Part shown: piece after piece, positions 21,740-32,389 of the stretch | How positions within the stretch are numbered: position 1 is the stretch's first letter | How the letters are laid out: each line of letters opens with the position of its first letter | From: Diphasiastrum complanatum | Taxonomy: Eukaryota > Streptophyta > Lycopodiopsida > Lycopodiales > Lycopodiaceae | DNA: 64,000 nt | Assembly: GCA_029204225.1 (NCBI GenBank) | Contig: CM055096.1 | Location: 42,528,901-42,592,900 of the forward strand | Direction of reading: 5' to 3' | The notes under the pieces: model-generated | The model's input: only the letters and a program-made list of their open reading frames with translations | Told to the model about the DNA's origin: nothing | Database searches by the model: none | Program-made: the position numbers and the translations under genes

Positions 21740-23259
21740 CTAAGTCACAACTCCAGATCGAAATAGCATTGACTTCACCCACTTTGATAAAGTACATTTC
21801 CCAACTGGAATCCTGCTATACCACTACATGCATAAAGAATGTCAGTACAAACAGACTGATTCTCAAACAAATGATAACATAATGACAAACAACAGTACAA
21901 AATAAGTGAATAAAAGCACATCTCATACTATATTTGAATCAGTACGATTCTTAATTGGTGTTAAAAACAAAGCATGAGGTGGCGGCTCATCATTATCCCA
22001 AACAGGATGATGCCCAATTAAAGCTTTATAAGTCTCCACAACATCACTATGATAACAATCCACAGGTCGTCGTCTTTTCTTAGGAGCACAATGTGCAATA
22101 TCCAGCTTATAATTTTTGGAAGCATCTTGTGAGAACCTAAAACCAAAAAAAAAATCCAAATTACCATGTGAAATAGTCACTTGTGCTCATACATTTGACA
22201 TGTATGGCTTGGCTAGCACCTTCACAAGCAGATACAATATATCTTTCTAGGAGCTTCACACATGCATTTCACATTAAACATAGAATAAGACCTTGTTAAC
22301 ATAATAAATGATAAAAATTATAAAATCAAAACAAATACCTAACATATTTGCCATATTCATCTTGATGTAGCTCAAAATCAACATCTTTCAAGTTACGAAG
22401 CTCCTTTTCACCTCTAACAAAGAAATTACAAGTACAAAAATATGCAAATCTCATACTACACCCATCAGGAATAGTATTTTGCAACTGTGGATCAGCAAGC
22501 ATCTTCTTCTCATTAATAACAGATAATACATCAACTCTTTTTCGACAATTACCCAAGCCCATAGATCCAGATCTTCTTATAGCTTCCTCAGTAGCAATCT
22601 TGGCTTTATGATAACGAACATCAGTCAAAATATTAAAAGGAATCTCCGCAACACCAGAATCAAGAATCCTTCCAATTTCACAAAACATACTACTTAGGCG
22701 GTGGTCAACAAAAACAAGTTTACTAGTCATGAACGCCTTAAAAAACATCAAACAAATAGAAAAAATAGCAATAACAAAATACATACAAAATTTCAAGCTA
22801 TCTAACCAATAATTGCCACAAAAATTAGACAAGAACAATTATTACCTCTCAGGAGGATGGATATATTTCGCCATTTTTTTTTTGAACTTGTAATATGAAC
22901 AAAACAAGAAGATCGATAAATTCTTTAAGATCAGAATTTTCACTAAGGTCTTCAATACTTTTATTAGTAGGGAGATTACAATGCTTCCGCCATGAATCAA
23001 ACGTTGATCGAGCCCAATTTTCAGCATGAATACTCTTACGAATACCACCAAACATGACATTTGTAATCTCCTTAGGATCAACTATGCGAAATCTACGACC
23101 ATATTTAGAAACAACTACAGTTTCACCTACTACATCCTCATTTTTCTCAGCATAAGATAAAGATTGATTACTGAAATTGTTTTCACAAAAAATATCATCA
23201 ACAGCAAAACCATCTTTCCCACTTAAAAACGAATCTTTGCCATCGCTATCTCCAGACAT
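21740..23259 (-). pseudogene. Crypton-like (DUF3504-type) recombinase gene relic, four exons
   Basis: Minus-strand exons: 23259-about 22849 (starts M-S-G-D-S-D-G-K-D; N-terminal helical domain with W-A-R-S-T-F-D-S-W-R-K-H and I-L-Q-V-Q-K-K-N-G-E-I-Y-P), 22736-22339 (M-G-L-G-N-C-R-K-R-V-D, F-F-V-R-G-E-K-E-L-R-N-L), 22136-21929 (K-K-R-R-R-P-V-D-C-Y, A-L-F-L-T-P-I) and 21823-21740 (W-Y-S-R-I-P-V-G-K-C-T-L). Introns have GT-AG ends and exons 2-4 keep phase. The layout matches DUF3504 / ZMYM / Crypton-derived tyrosine recombinases. Exon 1 ends with a frameshift or stop at an A-run near 22870, exon 4 meets a stop, and the C-terminal H-x-x-R...Y part was not found. It is therefore probably inactive. 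Confidence 0.6.
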
Positions 23260-25370
23260 ATGACTGCCAGAAAAAATACAAGACAGACTATCAGATTTTG
23301 GTTAAAATTGATGAGTGATAGAATTTGGACCTCCATTTTTAAGTAACATAAGAGTAAAAAAAACAAAACCAGAACAGTGAATGAAAAACAAACAGTTCAA
23401 CAACACTTGAAAATGATCTTCTAATTTATAGTTTCACCTTTGTGAACAATTCGCTTTTCAGAAGATGCAAGAATGTATGTGAGGGAAAATGTCAAGTGCT
23501 TCATAAGGATAGATAAGAACATAGCTGAGTCAACCGATAGCCATAAACACCAGAGACGAACAACACCAAAGATGAACCAATAGCCATAAACACAAGAGAT
23601 GAATTGATAGCCACCCTCCCACAAAAGATAAATCATAGAAACATAGTTTGTAATCATAAAAATTTACCTTGAATTAACTGTTCGCACTCTCTTACTCATG
23701 TAATGACAAACAAAAATCTGGAAAGCAAGTCTTTATTACACAGAATCTGGAAGCAAGTTTATATTAGAACAAATCTGGAAGCATTGTTTGTGACTGACAC
23801 GTTCCTTCTCTCCAGCCATACTTGGAACGGCTTGCGCAGTCTTCTGATGTCTAGATTTTTGTCCAAAACTATCCTGTTGGAGAACCACACTTAAGTAGCT
23901 CCAGTTCGCACTGAAATGATTTCAAGCATTTCGATATTCTGAAAACCAGTTAGACTTTCCCATTTTTAAATAGCTTAAGAGCAAACAAAAACGAAATAAA
24001 AAAAAGTAAAGGATACAATAACAATTTAGGGGTGCTTGAAAATGGTCCTCTCAGTAAAAGTTTCAACTCTGTAAATAGATTCATTTCAACTCTTTGAGAA
24101 GATGCAAGAACCTCAATATAGAAGCAATGGTTTAGACTTCTCCATTTAGACACCAGCAATGTGCATAAGCGTACATAAGCAGTTAGACTTCTGAATTCAG
24201 CATTAGAACGCAGAGGTAGGCGCCTACTGTGAACCTCTGTGAACAAATCATTTTTAAAAAATGTAAGAAACCGAATCTGCAAGCAGCAATATCCGTGAAC
24301 AATTCTTTGATCTAATAATGAAGCACGGGTGAATAACACATGATATATCACCAAAAGACTAATGTAAACAACTTAAGATAATGCAATCCCACAATATAAA
24401 CCACGAAAAATATGAAGGTCAAAAACTTGAACTACATACCTTTTTTTAGTGTTAGGAAAAGGTTATAAGGTCGGTATACTGGACATGAACTAGTCCTATG
24501 GCAGCCACGGAGAAACAAAGCAAGAAAGGAATACTCTAGCCACGGAGAGACTACGGAGGAAAGGAATACTCCTGGCAGCAGATTATTCAGAAAGTAAAAG
24601 CAAAACTAAGTAGAGAAAAGAGAATTAAGTTTGGCAAAGATAAATGCTATTACAACTCAATGATGCATCGAATATCTTCAATATGCCCGGTCAATGGTTG
24701 CTAGCATTCAAGATATTAATTAATCTGGCCAGATGCAGCACATGATGAAATAGCCCATGGATGCTTTTTCCGACAAAAAATGTCAATATTGACCAAAACA
24801 GCTGCTAGCTGGATCTACATTCTAAACAAGATTATAGCAAAGGAATGCATATATAAATCTCTATAGTGTTCATAGCCTTGCGACTGAGAACAAGTCTAGG
24901 TAATGGGTAAGAAAACATTTAGAATCTAGAATATTCTGTCTTGTTTCTTCTCTTGTCTTTCTAGACATGACTTTAAATAACGTAAGTGGATTGAAATACT
25001 AGTAAATTAAGCAAACCAAGCAATAGAGTGAGAAACACCAGAAGCGACAAACAGATGCCAAAAGCAGGTAAGGAAGACAAGGCTTTCCCATAGAAAATCT
25101 GCACAGGTAGGGCCAACATCCAGTAGCCAACGCAAGCCACGAATGATTGTTAGACCACCACCATCACCAAACAAGAGGCAAGCGAAGGAAAGGAGGCAAC
25201 ATCCGCACCACAATCCAAACACCACAGTAGGATAAAGTGCTGATCAACAACAAACCACAACAGATCAATAGCATCAAGAAAATGCGAGGGAGAAAGGCAC
25301 AACCAGCGGCTGTCAACCTACCAATGAACCTGAATCTCAATCACAATGATTCAAGAAAGAAATCATATTA
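23260..25370. other. No recognisable genes
   Basis: A-rich sequence upstream of the Crypton-like gene. Short frames exist on both strands, but none shows a domain or composition that supports a gene. Part of 23260-23700 may be promoter or 5' untranslated sequence for the minus-strand gene. Confidence 0.4.
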
Positions 25371-25373
25371 GCA

Positions 25374-25454
25374 GGGGAAGGCCCTGCCCGAGGGCCTTCC
25401 GCCCTCGGGCAAGGGCCCTCCCTGCACGGAAGGCCCTCGGGCAGGGCCTTCCCC
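25374..25454. repeat. Perfect 28-bp GC-rich inverted repeat
   Basis: Arms 25374-25401 and 25427-25454 are exact complements (GGGGAAGGCCCTGCCC... against its reverse complement), separated by 25 bp that is itself GC-rich and partly self-complementary. It stands out in AT-rich surroundings 0.45 kb before the F-box gene. No target duplication was found. Confidence 0.85.
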
Positions 25455-25658
25455 CCCACCCCCCAAAAAAAAAAAACATAGCTTGGCAATGTCTTATGAG
25501 GAACCCCAAGTGATTGTAAGACATCACTACACAACGGTTGGGAATCGAGCCTGCACCTTGCCAATCACAATCAACAACTCGTTACTCTACCTATACACTC
25601 GCTCTGAGCTACCCATACAGGCCTAATTTTATGAATAGGTGTCTGCAAATGCAATGAG

Positions 25659-25934
25659 GTGGGTCATTCAGAATTGGCACTTTACAGGCTGGCACCCATC
25701 GCTGCCAGCATTTATAATTCAATTATTTGGAAACGTCGCTATCGTTTATCAGTTTTTAAGTTTTTTTTTTTTGTTCATCGGTTATCAGTTTCTTTTTCTC
25801 CCTTTGCATTTCTTCTACAGATTTCTGTTCGTCGCCATCGCCATCGTCTCATTCCTATCGAAAGGATTGCTTCGATTTCTTGTCACGCCATCGCCATCTC
25901 TGATGAGGCCTACGAAGCTTGCTATTATCTGTAA
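25659..25934 (+). promoter_or_regulatory. Possible upstream ORF overlapping the F-box start
   Basis: A 91-codon frame in a different phase begins 244 bp before the F-box ATG and ends 29 bp after it. If the transcript starts upstream of 25659, this frame would reduce initiation at 25903. The transcript start is unknown, so this is only an inference. Confidence 0.25.
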
Positions 25935-27126
25935 TGCTGGTGTTTCGGGCAACGGTGAAGGATTGGATCGTGGAGCAGGATCAGAGGATGACGCTTTGTC
26001 GGATGACCTGATTCAGCAGATTCTTTCGTGGCTGCCTCTCAAGAGCCTTGCGCGTGCCTGTGCAGTTTGTAAGAGTTGGAATCAGATTGTTCGATCTCAG
26101 AGCTTCGTGCATCGGCTACTACGGGTGAACCCGCCGCAGCCTTGGTTGTTGTTTGCGTCCACAGTCCGGAAGGCAGTTGCGTATGATTTCTCAGATGCCA
26201 AATGGCGTCAGCTGGAAATGCCCTCGTTTTCGCAGGCAAGTCTGCCTGGAGATTATGCCGAAAACCTCATTCGTGTTCGGCCCCTGTGTTCCGCTCAAGG
26301 ACTGGTCTGTTTTCGCTTGCGCACAATTCCAAGAACGTCCAATGCTTATTTTCGTATTGCCGTTTGCAATGCTTTGACTAGGAGGAGCAGGGTATTGCCA
26401 TCAATCAAGCTGTATGATTCTCATGTTGGCAATCCTGTGGTTGGTTTCAACTGCAAAAGCTCCGACAGCTTTGATGTAGTCGTGGTCTGTTATTCCAAGC
26501 ACTCCGATGTAAGTTGGAACTATAAAGCACAAGTTTTTAGCTCTGCATCAGGTGCGTGGGAACAGTCGAGCATTGAACTCATAAATGGCGTGCCAGCTTT
26601 TGTTGGAATGCAAAAGGTTTTTCACAAAGGCAAATTCTGCATTGTTGTAAATAGCAGCTTAGCTTACGATACGAAACCTTCTGGCATACTTTGTTACGAT
26701 GTTAAGCTTAGCACTTGGCAAATGCTGACTCTGTCGACCCTGACTGTTGGAGCAAGGGTAGATACTGGATATGCATTTCTATATGTTGACGGCCTTGTAA
26801 GCTGCATGGGGAGGCTATTATTGATTGGAACCGTTGGAAATAATCGAAGCATGAGTACAATTTGGGAGTTCCGAGAGCAGTCAAATGAGTGGATCGTCAT
26901 TGGAAAGATCCCTCAGGCTTTACGGAAGAACTATAGGAAGCATCTTCCAGTTGAAAATGCATTTGGTGCTCTCAATGGCATGGTTTACTTAGTCATGTCT
27001 CAGAGAGGCAGTATATTGACATTCGATGTAGGAACGGGCTTTTGGAATTGGTCAGATATAACGTGGAAGTCTCAGACTTATCTTGAAAGCATGTTTGTTG
27101 AACCACGACTGGATATCTGGGTATGA
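25903..27126 (+). CDS. F-box protein with kelch/F-box-associated-type C-terminus
   Basis: Intact single-exon frame of 407 residues from ATG 25903, with stop TGA at 27124. The frame is open back to 25639, but those 88 codons are hydrophobic, pyrimidine-rich leader, so I prefer M-R-P-T-K as the start. Residues about 25-75 form an F-box: L-S-D-D-L-I-Q-Q-I-L-S-W-L-P, then A-C-A-V-C-K-S-W-N and F-V-H-R-L-L. The remaining 330 residues show the spaced W/G/Y pattern of F-box-associated kelch-like proteins (A-V-C-N-A-L-T-R-R-S, W-E-F-R-E-Q-S-N-E-W). F-box proteins bind SKP1 in SCF E3 ligases, and the C-terminal domain recruits the substrate. The substrate is unknown. Plant relatives such as the At5g15710/HAWAIIAN SKIRT class share the layout, but I cannot assign orthology. 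Confidence 0.9.
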   Translation: MRPTKLAIICNAGVSGNGEGLDRGAGSEDDALSDDLIQQILSWLPLKSLARACAVCKSWNQIVRSQSFVHRLLRVNPPQPWLLFASTVRKAVAYDFSDAKWRQLEMPSFSQASLPGDYAENLIRVRPLCSAQGLVCFRLRTIPRTSNAYFRIAVCNALTRRSRVLPSIKLYDSHVGNPVVGFNCKSSDSFDVVVVCYSKHSDVSWNYKAQVFSSASGAWEQSSIELINGVPAFVGMQKVFHKGKFCIVVNSSLAYDTKPSGILCYDVKLSTWQMLTLSTLTVGARVDTGYAFLYVDGLVSCMGRLLLIGTVGNNRSMSTIWEFREQSNEWIVIGKIPQALRKNYRKHLPVENAFGALNGMVYLVMSQRGSILTFDVGTGFWNWSDITWKSQTYLESMFVEPRLDIWV

Positions 27127-30100
27127 TCCATATTTTCTTTTCACTCTCCTTTTCAAGCTGCGCCAGAACCCGTGTCTTCGCTTGTGTTATTTGGAAAGGG
27201 AGAGACTCGCAGTCTCATCATCTGCTACGGATGCATGTGTTCAATTGAGCGTTTGCATCAGCAACAACTGTAGATTGCTTGTGTTCCTGGTTACATGCTA
27301 ACTTATCGATGAGACTCAGATGGAAGAGGTTAAAATCCCTGCGATGTTGAATGTGATCTCTATTGCTATTTCATGTTCTGATTGTGAATGGTTTCACTGT
27401 AAAAGCTAAGAACATCAATCACATAGTTTCAAACCACGTCCTATACAAAATGGGATTCTTGGAATCATCGGTATTTGGCATGTCATCATATACACCTCCT
27501 TGTCAAATCTGAGAATTATTTTCATGGTGAAAGTGATTGAGAGATTCAAGATGATCATGAATATTGAGGTTTACAGGACACATATTTCATGTAGACATAA
27601 ATTTTTAAAAGTTCTTAAGTAGTTTTCCCTCTTGAGAGCTCTTCCTTTGTGAAAGCACTAGCAACCTTGTACTGTAAAGAAAAATAAAAGTATTTTGTGT
27701 TTTTTTGTAGATGAAAGGATCAGCCATTAACTTCACAAATGACTCAATATATGTTACGCTCGTAGTCTAATTATTCATATGTTCAAATGTGATAGATGTG
27801 AGGATGAAGACTTTATCCTACTTTGAAAGTTATGGAAGTTACAACAATATTTTTGGGGCTTAGTTTCACGCATATATAAATGTTATTGGGATTGTAGTTA
27901 TGATTTGAGTTATTTTGGAGTTGTCTATTATATGGCATCATTTGTATGTTATTGAGGTTAACCTAAAGGTAGGGTGCAAATTGATTAGGTTGTTGAGAAT
28001 TGGGCCCTTTTGAAAAGAATCGTAGAATCGTGGTTCAATCTCATTGAATCAGAGAATTGGTTAACATTGTAAAAGCTATAAATATAGTTATGAGTATGTT
28101 TTAAAATGTGAAAATTTAAAAGCTTAGTATGCTACAACCATAACTGAGATTAGTATGAAGTGGGTGTAGCAATTGTTAGAGATTAGGTTATTACATTTGG
28201 AAATTTCATCATTTTGTTAAACTTTTGTCACTCTTTTGATCAATAATTTTCTCTCCAACTTTCACACATACATTGATATCTTCACTTACGAAATTTTCTT
28301 GTAACTTTGTATTTGAGCACCTTCAGGGACAGCGAAAATGTGCTTGCAAATTGACTTCTTGCACAATGTTGCACTAAATGTGATCGCATTATTAGACATA
28401 TGGATCAGTAGGAGAAAACTCATTTTAATTTTGCTAGAGGATATATTTTGCCCATTTTGATTACAACCTAAGCTTGTTTAGTTTCCTTGCTAAAGGGTTT
28501 ATGGTTTTATTTGTTTGCATGATAGAGCTTTGTACTTGAGGAATGTACTCAATATTGCAACCTGAAGAAGGTCATTGAAGATCCACTGCTCGCCTATTCG
28601 TCTTATTCAATTATCAAAATGAAACTCTTTACACTTTACAAGATCTATCATTATTTGGACTCTTGAAAGTAGGGTTTGGAAGGATCTAATATAAATTTTC
28701 ATTACTGATAATTTTAAAAGATTGATTGCTGGAAAACTCTCATTTTGGACCTCACCTTTTGCCTGACAAAATTTTGGCTATGAGTTATACAAGTTTTTAA
28801 TTTCTCAATGTGGTTGTAGCATATTTGTGGTTTGGCCCCCACTTCCATTAATTTTGGGGTCAAAAACTCTGGAATCTTACTTTCAATTGACTCATAGATT
28901 GATAATTTTAGATTACAAGAATTCCAACTTTTTTGGTGCTTGAACAGGTTTTTTAGATAATGTGTTTTGTCACCTCTAAAATATGAGACACTTGGTTAAT
29001 TTCTGATTTTAGGCTCCAAAACCGGAACTCAGTTTTCATTTGCCTTGCAAATTGGTAATGTTTCTTCTTGAAAAGTTCAAATTAAGCCATAGCTTATTTG
29101 TTGCTTACATGCCATAGCCTTTGATTAGTTAACCTCTTGTCATGGAATTTTTTTGACACTTGCTCTTGAAACATTTTTCTGAATATTTCACTAGTAAAAG
29201 GGCTTAAGTTGTAAACCATTGATTTTGATTATAAAGATCTTTGGATTTTCATCATCTTTGGAAGATTTGAGATGGTGTTGGGCTTGTTGTGGCATAGGAT
29301 TCAACTATTTTACAATTTCAGGATATGCACATATTCGTTCAAGTAGAATGGAGTAACATTGGAGACTTTTCTTGAAGATATTCTTATCGATTCGCCGATA
29401 ATTTTCGCCATGCAATTGCATCGGTTGGTGAATACAATAGGTACAATCTTTTCTTTTTTCCAATTGTCTCTTGTACTCATGTTTTGAATGATGGCTTGAC
29501 CTTAGAAGAAAGTAAAAAGGAGAGAATGTGAGAGAAAAGAGGATATTGTCAAATCAATACTCATGTAAGTTTTTTTGATGCTTTTTCAAGATATTTTGTT
29601 TTGGTCTTCCTCGTTTGGGTTTTGTATAACATACAACACTTGGTAGTAGCTTGTTCTTAGTGTACCCTATAGACTGGCCCTTAGATAAGGAAGAAACTAA
29701 ACAACAATCAACATCTAGGAACATTGGGTTCAATGTAGTAATTCTCTTCTTGGAGCTACTAGCATGCTAGTATAGAAGAAGGATGAGTTTCTTTTGCTTC
29801 TGTGCTCCAAAAGAATATTCTTCAAAAAGTACTGAATATAATCACAATGCTCAATAGCTAGAAGATTGAAAATTAGGAAACATCTCATTTGACAACAAAT
29901 GTGGTTTGAATCTTCCAACAAGCTCAAAAATTCCAATGTTGATCTTCATACATAGTATTGATTGTATCAAGTGGAGTTGTTGAATAATATCATAGCCTAT
30001 GTCCATTAATGTAACTCTTCCTTTTGGATATTAATTATGATGAAAATGAATCAAATCCCACAAAATTGTAGAGCAATACTTTTTTTTGACACCAACCATG

Positions 30101-30690
30101 TAAGGAACTATATCTGAACCTCAATGATCAAAGCGTTTCGAACCAAGGCTACTTAGATATGCAACATTACATTTTTGGAAATGTTGAAGGAAGCAATTGG
30201 CTTGTCTGATTGCCAAAGATCCCCTTAACAACCATAGTAGTCATTGTACCATTGACCAAGCTACATAAGTATCTCCTTTGAATGTCAATCGTTTGATTAT
30301 CCAAAAAGTCTCCTACAACAAACTTCTCATCGATTGTTGAGAGTCTTGAGTTGATGATTTAAGATCTCTAGTTAGTTGTCCTCTTTCGTTTGTTTTTCTC
30401 CTTCTCTTGTTGATATAGTCAAGCATGTATTGATGATATTTTGACTTGATTCATTGACTACCAATCACATTGATGGTTGTTGTTGTGTCAATCAGTTGAG
30501 AGCCTCCCTAGTATAGTTTTGCTGTCACACCTTCATTACTGGAATGAGATCGTGAACGTCATCATCAACTTGGTGAAAGTGACTAAGCTCCATTTGACTT
30601 GTCACAAAATTTGATAAAGCTCTAGTTGTTGTTTTTGTCAATATTGATCCTTATACCATTTATTCTAAGGCAATGTTTTACTGAAACGCA
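27127..30690. other. 3' region of the F-box gene and gene-free AT-rich sequence
   Basis: The region begins with the F-box gene's 3' untranslated sequence. The rest is AT-rich with many stops on both strands. I recognise no domain, LTR, PBS or RNA gene. It may be very old decayed transposon. Confidence 0.45.
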
Positions 30691-30692
30691 TC

Positions 30693-31716
30693 TCAAATAT
30701 GGTTACGGAAATAAAATCTCTCTAGCTGAGCAAGGGACGCGTGACCCTTCCCAAGCCTAGCAGAAGCCGCTTGTCTCATACTAAATATAGGACTAGAAAA
30801 GAGTACGCCTAAGTTAGTGTACGACGAAACAATCTCCAATGGTCGGCTGTCAAAGTGGAGCACCTGTGTCAACATAAAACTCCGGGAAGTATTGAAGACC
30901 ATAACTGTGGTCTTCTCAATGTTAACTCCTAGGCCCCATCTAGAACAAAAGTCATGAAGGCAATCAAGCTGCTTCTGTAGGCCCTCTCGATTAGGTGAAA
31001 CTAGAGCTGGGTGAAACTAGAGCCACATCATTTGCATATAGGAGAATGGCGATCAAAATGTCTCCAAGTTTGCAACCTGATCCACCACAATGTTCAATAA
31101 CCCTCTCTACGTCATCGATATATAGTCCAAAAAGCGTAGGTGAAAGGGAACACCTTCGTTTCACCCCAATAGTGCTCATGATCTGCTCAAAAATACCTCT
31201 ACTTCTGAAAACAACCAAGTACTCTCTCTCTGCGTCATTAGAAAACCCAAGGTCTTGTATTCGCTGGATAAGTAGGGAGCGTGGGATAGAGTCGAAGGCT
31301 TTCTTGAAATCCACAAAGCAACAATAAAGTCACTCTCTCCTATGTCGAGCTTCTTCAATGAGGCTCTGAGAGTAAAGATATGACCTGTAGTGGAATAGTG
31401 GGCTCTAAACCCAGCCTGGCCCATGGCATGCGGTCTCCTAGTCTTTGCCTCAGTACTCACGAGTCACAGCTGACTGTAGAATAGTACCATAAAGCTTCGC
31501 AATCACTTGCCCAATCATAAGAGTCCGATAATTACCAAGATTCATGGGATCACCATTTTTGTGTATAGGATGAATGATTTTAGTGCACCAAGAAGAGGGG
31601 AAACCAGTAACAACGGCTTGATTGAGCAAGGTGGCCAAGAGAGCCCCAATTACCTATTTCGTGGAGTCCTTAGGCGTAATGTCAATGTAGCGGATTCAAC
31701 CATCCTTGTAGATAAC
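30693..31716 (-). pseudogene. Non-LTR retrotransposon (LINE) reverse transcriptase relic
   Basis: Minus-strand frames give ordered RT motifs: I-I-H-P-I-H-K-N-G-D and L-G-N-Y-R-T-L (about 31590-31540), Q-A-G-F-R-A-H-Y-S-T (about 31410), D-F-K-K-A-F-D-S-I-P-R (about 31310), S-L-S-P-T-L-F-G-L-Y-I-D-D (about 31150), L-L-Y-A-N-D-V-A-L (about 31030) and Y-T-N-L-G-V-L-F (about 30810). The catalytic F/Y-A-D-D box reads Y-A-N-D, and several frameshifts break the frame, so it is inactive. The endonuclease domain and 3' tail were not found. The motif style (S-P-T-L-F-G-L-Y-I-D-x-x-E) is that of a plant LINE lineage I cannot name with certainty. Confidence 0.85.
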
Positions 31717-31768
31717 ACATCTACCTGTCATTTTAGCTTCCTGGAAGGCTAAAATGACAGGTAGATGT
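31717..31768. repeat. Perfect 21-bp hairpin
   Basis: Arms 31717-31737 and 31748-31768 are exact reverse complements (ACATCTACCTGTCATTTTAG plus one base) with a 10-nt loop TTCCTGGAAG. It sits at the 5' edge of the LINE frame and may be a local inverted duplication. Confidence 0.9.
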
Positions 31769-31879
31769 CTCTAGAATGGTGCTCAAGCATACTTTCAAGG
31801 AAATTTTTAGCTTCTTCAAGGGCATCTTGTGTCACAAGCCAATCTCTCCAAGCTCGTGAATCCTAGAAGCCAGTGTGTA

Positions 31880-32299
31880 GAATGAACCTCCCAACCATAG
31901 GCACCCCCTCTTTGAGTCCTTCTACCTGCTATTCCCGTCATGGCATCCATCTGTGGGTGATCTGTCCACTTGGCATGCATGGCCCCTGTGACCTGTGAAT
32001 ACTGAGTGACTCATAGGGTACCACCCTCGTGCCCCGCCAAAGACCTGTGACCCTCTTGGTCACCCCAACTACTTGTCGGCTAGCATCTCGTCACTGACGG
32101 CTAGGGTCTCGACGGTCAAGACACACCGTGTCTCTGATAGCTTGTCAGGCGGCCACACCGGGTCATTGCTCGTGACGCACCGTTCCCAACTTGGGAGAGA
32201 TGTCCTCGTCGGTCACCGACCCTTGCCAACACTAGGCCTCAGGCCCTTTGGTAACCGGCCGTGCCAAGGTCATGGCAGAGTCGTAACTGGACTCTAACA
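31880..32299 (-). mobile_element. Probable 3' LTR of the chromovirus
   Basis: On the minus strand, after the polyprotein stop, a purine tract (AGAGGAGGGAAGGAT, 32300-32314) is followed by TGTTAGAGTCC, the expected polypurine tract to LTR transition. The LTR is GC-rich. Its far end could not be fixed, so the 31880 limit is approximate. Confidence 0.55.
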
Positions 32300-32389
32300 A
32301 TCCTTCCCTCCTCTGGCAAGTCATCGGTCCTCGACGATGACAAACTATGGGTAAGACTTTTGCAACGCCTGTCGCGTCTCCCAGGTAGC

